Of a stretch of DNA of 64,000 bases, positions 39,602 to 51,600 are shown piece by piece (the first letter of the stretch is position 1; the number at the start of each line of letters is the position of its first letter). This DNA is from Hermatobates lingyangjiaoensis. Taxonomy: Eukaryota > Arthropoda > Insecta > Hemiptera > Hermatobatidae. Position numbers and translations under genes: made by a program. The stretch covers positions 310,001 to 374,000 of the forward strand of contig JAPFBL010000232.1 of assembly GCA_026182355.1 (NCBI GenBank), written 5' to 3'. The notes beneath the pieces were generated by a model that was not told the DNA's origin, did not search any database, and saw nothing but the letters and a program-made list of their open reading frames with translations.

Positions 39602-42600
39602 CGAATGTCTTCCTTATCTCGACCACATATATTTAATACTATTTTTCTTTTTTATCGAGGTTTTGTCTCTTTTCAATAATACAACACCTTTAAGCCATAC
39701 ATACAAATATACAAACAAAAAAACATGTTTGTTGGAAAGCTTTTGGAATGAAGTCGGAATATACTTCGACAAGATCACTAGATGAACAGGAAGACTGGAG
39801 GAAGGCAGAAGTTTTAGCATAGCCAAGTGTGTTGAGGAACAGCCAGGCGACGGGGAGAAGAAGAGGAATTGCCGGAATGATAACGGCCACAGGTTCAATA
39901 ATGAAAAGAGTAGACCAGTGAAGTCCTGAACCAATATATAGATACCGCACTGAGTTAACGAAAATCAGCAGGACCTGTCAAAACATAGAACCAATAAAAC
40001 TATGGAAAGTGTAATTCTAATTCTATCGATTGATTTGACCAAAGAGAAAAAAAACAAAGCATTAGAGAAGCCACCATCATTATATCGCTAATGCCCAAAG
40101 TAGGCAATATGTTTAAAAAAAATTATAGTGACTAAGGTTAATTTTATAGAAATATTTTGTAAATAAAATGTATAATTTCATAATAAATGTATGTAAATCA
40201 TAAGGGAAAAAAATCCAGTAATTGACATTCAAACTGGAGAATAGTAGAGTAAAAATGATCACAACACTATTTTAACAAGTCAGCTATACAAATCTAGAGA
40301 AACCAAAAAATGGTTCAGGGATTTTACGACCACGTCGCTGTGGTCGAATCAAGGGATTACCATACCAAGAAACAACGAGTCACTTGGTATGGTAAGGTAA
40401 TACCAAGTGACTAAGTATCACTTCTTTTCCTTTTTTGTCCTTATGTTGCTACATATAATAAAACTTTAGTACAGTAAATTATTCTCTAAGTTATATATAG
40501 CACACAACAAGCCAATTTTAGTAAATTTTTTGTTGTAAAGTGGACGTTCTGTGAAATATTTCACTATGAATTCAAAACAATGTTAACCACATCCAGGTAC
40601 TTTATTATATATAAATGGAAAGACAATGTCATTGAGGCACTGACACTGCAATTAACAGCCCTATTAGTAAAAAATGACTAATTCCATAATATTGTACAAA
40701 CTCAAAGTTATATTAAACAAAATGAAGTCATTTTTATTACATCTTAAAGGTGTTCTTAGTTTACACCTCAACTGGAGAATGAGCTAAAGCCATATATCTT
40801 ATAAAAATATTCCCAAGAAAAAAATTATACGAATTTGACATCCCCCAATTTCTTGAAATTTTCATCTCCCCAACAACTTCATCTCCCCAACAACTTCATC
40901 TCCCCAACAACTTCATCTCCTATTATGGACTAGTAAAAGTTTTATTATACTATTATTATTATACTAGACAACCAATGTTGCTGGACTCTTTGAGGGTTAT
41001 CTTATCTGGTCAATTGAGTTTGTTGAGCAGATAACCCTGTGCAATGCCCAGAAAAATTCATTTTTAGTATATTAAACTTGAATTTTCAGTTTTATTGAAT
41101 ATAAATCAGATTATACAAACAACTTGATCTGTAGGGCAATTTTAACTAATAAGAGATACTCAGTTTTGTAAAAATAAGTAGACTTATGAGAACAACTTAT
41201 TCAATGGGAACTAATATTAAATTTGTATACGTTTATAGCAAAATAAATAATTCTTTAAATGGTCTTCGGTTATTTTGCGAACTTTCCAGAAACTTATTCA
41301 GGCCAAACCTTTAAACCAGAAACTAGAGCATTACTATAGAATAATACTTAAAAGTAACATAGTATGGTATAGAAAAAAACTCAATACAAATGAAATATAA
41401 TCAGAGATTTATTTTTGAAATGGCTTGTAAATTGGTGGTTACCAGAGTGGCAGGAGCAATGAAGTGAAGTGGAACGGTGACAGTAATAAGATAGCGCTGC
41501 TTGTCAAACTGAGTAACTGAATATCTCTTAACACTGTCTAAAGTTTCTTTTAAGTTTTTCAAAATAGGCGTCTCTTGCAAAATATATCTGAAATAAAATA
41601 ATAAATATATTTCAATACACTTTAAAACATGTGTCCATCTGCACCCCTCTTCCTTATAGAAAACTAAAAACTTGTTTGAAAAAAAATCGCAAGGAAAATA
41701 CAAAATGAATAAAATAACTTTTGTTATCAATGAATTGAGTTGGAGCAGGTTTACTACTCGTTGAACAGGAATCGGAGACAATGCTGATTGATTCAAAACT
41801 TGTCAATCATCCTGTTAGGTAATTCCGCCTGCTGGATGCTCACTTAGTGACGGTAGATATTTTCTTGTATATATCGTTGCATCTTGCATTAGCACGTAGG
41901 GAAGTTGACGACATCTTAAAACTGAACTGAAAAGTACTGAAGGATATTGAAATGATGTTACAGACAATGTCAGTGGGATGAGATATCTAAAGCATACAGC
42001 AGAGAACAAGGAGGTCTGCTTCAAGAGATTATCCCAAGACAGTTGTCAACCAGTAGCTTATGTTTCTGCCCCTCCACCCCGGGGTGCTTTTCAACCTTTC
42101 ACGTTGTGGGAGGGGGCTTAATTTAATGCCAGGGTGGTTGTAATCGCAGTATTTGCATACCATTTGCAGTATGTACTCACATACCATTCTCATGGTATGA
42201 ACTAAGAAAGACATTAACTGGGCTTTGGTTTGCCTGGGTTGACATCCGAAAGTAGAAATTGTTTTCTGTATCCCTCACAGTCGTAGTGCAAGCTTATGAT
42301 TTCATACAGCCTTACTTTTACAAAAAATAAAAAAAATAAAAATAAAAAAGCAATGAAAAGTGCCACTTATTCACTCGTTATGAGTATTTTTTTTTAAATG
42401 TGTTGTACAATTATCTGGAGTGTACCTTTTGTTTGGTAATGGAGTCCTAGCGGTGGGTAATGTGATGTTTTCACGTTTTTTTGGAGGTGAATAAACTTCA
42501 CCCGAAGAAAGAGGGTGGCCATCCTCCTAAAAATAAAAACATTTTAGATTCAACAAATTCAACATTGAGATCGGTTAGTTTAGGTTACAGTGGCAGTCCA

Positions 42601-45600
42601 AAGAGTCCTATAATATTAATTAGGAGTATTGATTTTATGTTGTTCCTCCTCTTCATGCATTAATTAATTATTTTCTACGATTAATATGTTAATTACTTAA
42701 TAATATATTAAGACACAAGGGGTGACCCCTTGTGATACCACACAATGAACATTCTACATTGGGAGCATTTTTTTCCTAATTTCGACCAACAGTAGTGAGC
42801 ACTGAGATACTCGCGAATTCAGGAATCACTGGTTTGATAATTTTTAAGTAATTCAAGTGCACAGACATGACTTCGTTAACACGATTAATTAATATCTTAA
42901 TATAGCAACTATGACAACCGGACTATAAAACTAATGATGAAAATACAATCATTTTAACTGTAAACAAACAATTTATAAAAAGAAAGTATTCATACTTCTA
43001 GGTTTAAAAAACTCAAAATTGGAACTTATTAATACATTTTTGATTAAACAAACAAGGTCTACAAAGTATTTAATGTAAAAAAAAGTATTTTCCTAAAAAT
43101 ACCATTATTTTTTTTGGTATTCATTTTAATAATATCCCATAAATAGATTGCACGCTTTAAGATACAGCATTATTCTGTGGCAACCTTGATCGACCCACTA
43201 TTAGTGAAATAATAACACAAATATAAACCATGTGTACGAAATTCAAGTGCGCAGGTCCATTGGTAGTTATAAAGTACATAATACAAGAGATTAGTTCTTT
43301 ATTATTTGTGCCATCTGTCCTGTATGGTATTTACTCATATTGCCGAATTTCAAAATTCATATTTTTTTATATTATATTTGAGAAATAAATACAATAATTT
43401 AAAAGTCATAAGACGTTTAAGTGAATCCAAAAATGTACTACAAACATAATTTCTAATCATAATAATAACGAAGATATACTTTTTTTTTTGTATAAATTAT
43501 TTCTTTTACTCAGTTTTCGAAACGCGTTGTTAGTTTTCATATTAAACTTTTTTTTTGTGTGGAGATATATTTTTTTTTTGAAATTTCACAAATATCAATA
43601 TTAGTTTCGAATTAGATTTAGATTTCTAATTAAAAACATCAGTTTTTCATGTTTTACTTTGAAACAAGCCTCTAATATCAAGCAAATAGTACAGAAGCAA
43701 GGGGTTCTGCACAAAAGTTGAGACATCCACAGAAATGTTCATTGGTAGCAAATTATCCAGTTCTTTATTTAAATGTATCAACTAACAACAGCTGACACTT
43801 TTATTAAACAGTAACCCTACGTCAGCTATTGTTCTCATTATCTCTAAGTAAAATAATCTAGTTCCTATTATTATAGTTTAGTCACAGTTACTTATTTAGC
43901 CTACTTTGGTCAAACTTCTACCTTCCATAACATCCATATATTTACATTCATATATTTTTCATACAGTTCAGTAACTAGAGAATAGAGAACAATTTTGGAA
44001 AAAAGGTTAGTAAACATTTTTGTTTTTATATATTTTAGATGTCAAAATCCAATAATTTAAAAGTCATTAAAAGTTTAACTGGATCAAAATATATACAACA
44101 AACTAATATTTCTATTCATGATAATAAGGAAGGTATATTTTTCCTAAATAAATTATTTTTTTTATGTAGTAAGTAACGTAATGAAATTGTAGTAATGCAA
44201 AAGTTATGATCACATTATATATTAAGTGTAAAAAGATTACACATAAACACGTGAAATAGCAATCAATGAACAAACCACAATAAGAAATGGGAAAACAAGA
44301 CTAAGATCTTTCAACCGTAACAAGCGGCCTTCGTCAGAGTCAAAAACTGAACTTGGGGTTTTTGACCTCAGTTGGGTTTTTGACTCTGACGAAGACCTCT
44401 TGTTAGGGTTGAAAGATCTTAGTCTTGTTTTACCATTTCTTATTGTGGTTTGTTCATTGATATATTAAGTATAGAACACTATACTTAATATACTTCAAGT
44501 ATAATGCTCTATCCTAATAATACCTAATATACTACACTTCATGACACTATACTTAACTATATTTATAATTAATATACTTTACTGTATATTAAGTATAGTG
44601 TCATGAAAAAAAATCAATATTCAACTTTAAACAGGTTTTATATTCGACATTCCAAAGATTATTGACCAGTATTTTCTAAAACACCAATAGTTTCTACAAA
44701 CGTTTTTTATAAAGTTATCTTATCTTCCCATGCTTTGATTTTGTTCAAAGGCTATATAGTTCTATTAATTAGAAAACAATGCATTTTAAATTGAATTCTG
44801 TTCCATAAAGCGTTTTGATTTGTAGAGTGATCAGAAAAATGGTAGAATACACCCACATCATGACGAAAATATGGCGAAAATAGATTATGAGGACCCAGCA
44901 TTAAAATTTATTGTAGTTCCAAATTTTATTCTTTCCATAAGTAATATAGCAAATTTCCATAAGTTATGTAAATATAACAAAGAATATTACATTACATAGG
45001 TAACTTACAATTACACTCCAAATGTAACAACATTATTTTATGAAATGAAATTTGAATAAAATAATTTTATCAGCATGATTAAGAATCCGTGTAAGTGTAC
45101 TTTATAAGTGATAAAAAATATTTAATATTTTGCAAGTTGAATAAGAAAAGCCTTTACATAAAAACGGGTTTTAGAAACAGTCTGTTTCGAACAAAGAGTT
45201 TTCTTCAAAATTAAATATCAAAGGTCCATTTATACAGAATAAAATAAGAGTAATTTAACTCTAAGCGCTCTTTAGTTTTGAGATGTATTGGAAATGACCA
45301 ACTCTTCACACGGGTGAAGAAATAATGATGGAATTAATTTAAAAAGTTCTGTTTTATTAACATACTGGTCAACGCCCAAACCACAGAAGGAAATAGAAAA
45401 AAGACTAAGATCTATTAACCGTAATAAGCGGTCTTCGTTCGAGTCAAATCTTGTCGTACATTTGACTGTGACGAGGATCGCTTGTTACGGCTGAAAGATC
45501 TAAGTCTTTATTCTGATTTCTTATTGTGTTTTGGGCGTTATTGTTTATTGTGAAATCTTCTTATACTGGTATATGTTTTGTCATTTCTGTATTGTAAAAT

Positions 45601-48600
45601 ATTTGGCAAAAATCATAAACAAATCATCTTTGGATTTTTTGAGATAAATCATCATAGTCAAACATATTTCACCATAAGCGTATATATGTGTGAATACCTA
45701 CAGCATAAATTAATACAGTAGTATTCAGTGTACCAACTGCAATATATCTACATGTAATATAGAAAGAATCGCTTACGTATCGGAATCAACCTTAGATTTT
45801 CAACTTCTTACACCGATCTCCGATGCCTCCTAAAACCCTCTTTCCATAGGATTTTAATCCCATCACAATATAAACCAAAATTTTAAATTCTAAAGTAGGT
45901 AACTGAATTGAATTATGGTTATATTACCTGAGAGATACAGTCAGCAGGTGCTGGTTGACCAGGCCTAAGAACAATAATATCTCCGCGTACTAACAAAGCG
46001 TAAGGCAAGTTGACGAGCTTATGGTCCCTGTAGGTCCATTGCAGGGTAATACAAGGGCTGTAGGGTGAGCATAGGTGAGGGTAATTGTCAGCAACCCAGT
46101 TGCACTTCTCTTGGCATTCTAAACAAAACAAAAAATACAATCCTACATGAGAAAAATATAAAAAACTCGATAAGAATATAGAATAATGATAGGTGAGTTA
46201 CAAAAAGTAAAAAGGTTGCCCGATTCGAAGATGGGTAACACGCGAAACCGGTCGGACAACCCGAGACAGTGTTTTCTGTTTCTAATATAAATCACACTAA
46301 CCTCAGTGGTACAAACAATATCCACTGGGGATGAACAATCCTGTGGGATAAGTGACCTCGCTGTTTCAGCGACTACCTGCAAGGGCTCTTGTCCTTGATC
46401 TTGATATGATATATACCCTTAATGATAAACTATGTCCTTGACTTATTAAATTACATTCCAAATACTCAAAACACCCAAGCACTTAAAATTTAACATAAAA
46501 AATTAAATGTATAAGGCTTAGATTATCAATCATTTAACCTAAAACAGAAATATCCGAGCAAATATTCCTATATTTTATTAATAAAACTTGACAGATCTCT
46601 CAAAAGAACTGAATCCCACTATAAGATATATGATAATATGACCATCAATAATTCCCTTACCTTTAATAAAGTGAAGTAGGTTTTCTAGGAGAGTAGGAAT
46701 TTCAGAAAGCCTTAGTTCATTATCCCAGATGACTAGAAAGGCGTTTCCTAACCCAATCAAGATGAGAAAGATTCCTTCCAAGAAATAGTTATCTTCACTG
46801 TAATATCAAATACTTCCATTATAATTACAATAAATGTCGGTTATAGAACAGTATATCCCAATCAGGTACATATTTGTTATATGTAAATAACATAAAAGTA
46901 TATGTTCTTGTTTTCCAAGCGTTTATAATACCTTTTCAGTCCTGTTCTAGGGGCGGAAATTATTAGGTAGCTCATTTATTATTTGCCACTCCAGTTTAGT
47001 AATGGTCGAGCCACATTACCAGTGATCCTACATTGGGAGTCCAAAATTTGGCTAACTCAAGTGAATTAGGCTTAAAGTTAATGAATGTAATTACAGAACA
47101 TAAAAGGAATTTATACTTAAATATTAAAAAAAAATTTAACATCAAACAAGAATTAATGATACATCACATTATAATACACGTGCGATTTTAGAGATCTATA
47201 TCCAATAAATTAAAAAGAAAAAAGCATACATTACATCCACTGATATAATGTCAGTAATTAGAAATAACGGACATCACATCTACAAGAAAAAAATTATACG
47301 GTCCTAAATTATGCCTAACTCAAATGTATTTCGACTACGGATCTTTAACGAGTACCTGACATCGTACAGGCTCGGGACCGACGATTTAACGTTCACTCCG
47401 AGGAACGACGTGTTCAGATTTATTCACCTTCTCATGTAAATAAATCGAGTGCCAGGTGAGTATCGAACCTCGGACCTACCAGTTCAGAGGCGATTTCTTA
47501 ACAACTAATATTTGTAGGAACTCTCGTTAAAGACTAAACATAACGAAAGTACGAGTATATCAGGAGTGACCAAAACCCCATAAATCAGTGGCAGACTTTT
47601 GAATAAAAGTATATATAAGAATGTAAAACTACAAAATTGTAGTCATAACAAAAACTTTTTAGGTCCTCATAAATATTGTTGATGTTTTAGCACATACTAA
47701 AATGAAATGGTTCATGAATTATCTTTTCTACAACTGCTTTAGTGAAATATACAAATCAATGCATTAACGACTTCCTGTGACATCTAAAGTACTAAAAAAG
47801 TTTTGTAGTATTAACTGTTAAGTGAACTACAAATAAATTATTATTTTAAATTTGTATTTGAAGAAATAAAATGAAACATCTTGGAAGAAAATTATAAAGT
47901 AACAGAATCAAGAAGATGACTTTCATTTCGAAGACACTTGGTATTGTATAGTTTCTTAGTTTTGGTAAGTTATTTTAAATTTGACTCATAAGAATATAAA
48001 GCTTCGTAGGTGACCTCTGGAGGCCTCATAGTGGATGTATTGACAATTCCTGGTATACACTAATATAGAACATAAAGGGAATTGACTTGTATATTAAAAA
48101 AAAATTAACATCAAACTAAAATTAATGTTATAAACACATCATATTATAATACACGTACCGTTTTAGAGATTTACAAGTAAATTAAAAAAGCAGCATACAG
48201 TACTTCCACTAATTAAAAAAAAGTAACTTCATATCAAGACAATACAAAAAACAAGTCATATCCGGTGTAACACCTGAATGCGCAGCAAATCCATTAAACG
48301 CTGCTGGTAAATGTTAACCTCATTGGTTTTAGGTATGTACTAATACCTAAGATATAGTTAGACAATGCTCAACAGAGTGTTCAGTATTGATGAGTGAGAA
48401 AGTTATCTTCTCGGAAGGTAATCTTCAGTACAAAAAGTAGCAACTAATACTAGTAGTTGGAGTACTAGTAAGTAGTAATAGTACTAATCGTACGACTAAT
48501 TAGAGTACTACTAGTATTTTAAGTAGTTAGAGTACTATTAGCACTAGTAGTTAGTGTATTAGTAGTTAGAGTACTAGTAAGCGTACTAATACTACTAGTA

Positions 48601-51600
48601 GTATTACTACAGTACTAGTAGTTCGTAGTCAGAAGTTAGTACATAGGTCAACTTCTTTCAGTAGGTAAGCATTTGTTTGAAGGAAGAATTAAGCAACATT
48701 AGTTGACATGCTTTCTTATTCCTTTGACCCATAGTAAGGACATATACGCTCACAGAGGTCTTTAAACAACAGACTGTGGAGGTCAATCAATACTCTAATT
48801 GAGACCTAAAATGCAATTCAAAAATATTTATTGTATTTCTTGATTGAACTTGAATAACTGTACGAGGTGTGTAAATAAAGTAGTGAGACTGATTTTTTTA
48901 AATTTTCTATTCAAATATAATTACAATGTGATATTGTCACCTTCAAAATAGTTCCCTTCGGAAGTCACACTGCGCTGGAGACGGTCCTTCCAATCATTGT
49001 AGCATTGCTGGAACTCGGATTCTGGAATGGCCTTCAGCTGGTCGGTTACAGCAGTTTGTATGTTTTGTAGTGCCCCGAAATGAGTTCCCTTGAGGTGATT
49101 TTTCAATCTCGGGAAGAGGAAAAAGTCACAAGGACTCAAGTCTGGTGAATAAGGAGGCTGAGGAGCAACAGGAATGTTTTTACTGGCCAAAAACTCGTTT
49201 ATTGAGATGGCAGTGTGACAGGGCGCGTTGTCGTGATGCAACACCCACTTGTCGTGGTTCGTCTTCAATCGACTCTCTTCCTTCTGAAAATTCCTTAAAC
49301 CACCGAAAAACCTGTGCCCTTGATAAAACACGTTCTCCATAGGCCTCCTGAAGTTTTTCAAAAGTTTCGGTTGCATTATGTCCAAGTCTGAAGCAAAATT
49401 TGATTGCACACCGCTGCTCAACTTTGAGGTCACTCAAGAAAAACGCTCAAGAAAAAACCATTTCACGAAAACCAACGCTACGGACAAACAAATGACTGTG
49501 GCGAGTTCAGATTCATACTGGAGGCGCATCACACGTGCACCTGACGCTACTCAAGGCCACGCGTCTCCAGCGTTGCCAGATAGAAAGCGGCCAGTCTCAC
49601 TACTTTATTTTCACACCTCGTACATAACATTGAACACTTGTACAAATAGTAATCATTATATTTTAACATCATTTAAAAAATAATTACCTAACTTGATCAA
49701 ACGAAAATACAATTAGGATGATTCCTAGCAGAATTGTGATGGTGAAGGTGGCCCAAGACAGAGGAGAGTGACGATTGGTATGTTCAAATACCTGAGGGCA
49801 GTGTTTCCACCTAAACAACAATTTCCCTATCTATAACAAAATGTGATTATGTGTATATAAAACGTTTTTTTTTTGTATTTATTATTACTATTTTTTATTT
49901 AAATAATATATTTACGTGAACCAATGAACAAAAACTCTAACTTGCATAAAATATGGATGATTATATCTTGAATTATAGTAATTAATACAACTGTAATATT
50001 TATATTAGAAATAGGTAAAACCGTCATACCTATTTCTAATACAAATCTTACTAACCTCAGTGGTATTAACAATATGCATGTATTTAACAACTGTAATAGA
50101 TTGAGATTAAAAAAAAAAGATGATTTTTTAAGATAGTCAAATAAAGGTGAAAAAGAGTAAATTTATGATTTATGAATCATAAATTAAAATATCAGTTTAT
50201 TTTTTATATAAATTTACAATCAAATTAAAGAAGTAATTGTGTCAATATCGCTAACTAAATTAAATAATTGGAATTTTAAGGTCATGTTATAATTATTTAA
50301 ACATTAAAAAAAGAACAGTAGTAAATAACAAACTTACAATGATATAATTAACAGAAATAAATCTATTCTGTTGTTGAAAATTGAATTCAAAAGTAATACG
50401 TAAAATTCAAACGAAAATGTAACTTAATTCGTTTTTGATAGTAACATATTTAAATTTTAGTATGGAACCAAACTCAACATATATTTTATAAGATAACTTG
50501 TAAATGATAAGGTATAATTTACAATACCATTTAAAATTTCTTTTGAAAAAATATAAAACAAAAAGATTAATTTAAAAATTTAAGGAATAACACATCATTT
50601 GGTTTACGAAATGCAGCTAGGAAGAGAGTAGTAAATTATGCATTATTTAAAATCATACCTGCATTAAAACAAATGAATAACAAATAATTTCTTCCGTTTT
50701 CACATTGAAAACAAATAACTATCAAAATATCACTTCCGATTTAGGTTAAAACAACATCCAATTAACTTTTAAATATAACAACCGATTTAAATCAAAACAA
50801 CATCCAATTAACTTTCAAATATAATTGAACATCATATTTTTAAACCATTATAATAGGAAGTAATAAAATTCTATTACAATAAATGCAACTAATTTAAAAT
50901 AATTAGCAATTAGTTATAGTAAAATATTATCCCTAATTCCATGACCATTTTTTAAAAAAAAAAAAATAATTCCATTCACAACAATCATCATCATCATATA
51001 TATTAATACTCTAGTAACTATTGTGTCAATCTTTAACATAATATTGATATTTGGGCATATCTAATTACTGCAATTAACTTTCAGCTACAAATAAACGTCA
51101 TCATAATTAGACAGCATTATATTCTCTAATTAGCATTTAATAGAGCATACGTCAAATAGTCTATTTCATATATATCATTTACTTTTTATACCTAAAAATA
51201 GCACATTATATGAGGATGAGTTAAGTATTTTTTTAACATTTCATTAATAAGAAAGGGAGTTATAATGCCTTTATACAAATTCAGAACATTTTTTTTTTTG
51301 ACGCTAAACCGATAACAGTGAAATTGTGTTATAAAATTGAAAGTAAGATTAACAATTTATAAAAAAAAATTCCGATTGTGACATAAGGCTATATACTGTA
51401 AAAACTGAAATTTGGTTTTGCAATAATGATCGCGATACTGGTCGGATTGGATTGCATCTATTGACATTGACTTAGAAATGTTTTAAGTGAAATAAAATTG
51501 TTATTTAGAGGTTTATTAAAACAAAGTTTAAATGGTCTAATGAATTAATATAATATGTTAGAAAAATAAAATTTTTAAATATAAAAAGTTAACCCCAATC

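Larger units (their letters stand above)
44232..44462. repeat. Inverted pair of AGATCT-family ends, two hammerheads
   Basis: Arms run from ACACGTGAAATAGCAATCAA (left) inward to GACTCTGACGAAG and back out to GTGGTTTGTTCATTGAT (right). Only ~40 bp separate the two hammerheads (44298-44341 minus, 44381-44424 plus). There is no coding sequence: this is a minimal terminal-repeat pair. Confidence 0.85.
45365..45560. repeat. Inverted pair of AGATCT-family ends, two hammerheads
   Basis: Left arm GGTCAACGCCCAAACCACAG... and right arm ...TGTGTTTTGGGCGTTATTG surround two facing hammerheads (45402-45445 minus, 45463-45507 plus) with a ~17-bp gap. Same plan as 44232-44462 but more decayed. Confidence 0.8.

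Noticed and set aside
41401..41796. 131-codon open frame as a single exon
   Set aside because: Only 41443-41587 matches TMEM94 and is bounded by good splice sites. The rest is intron read-through.
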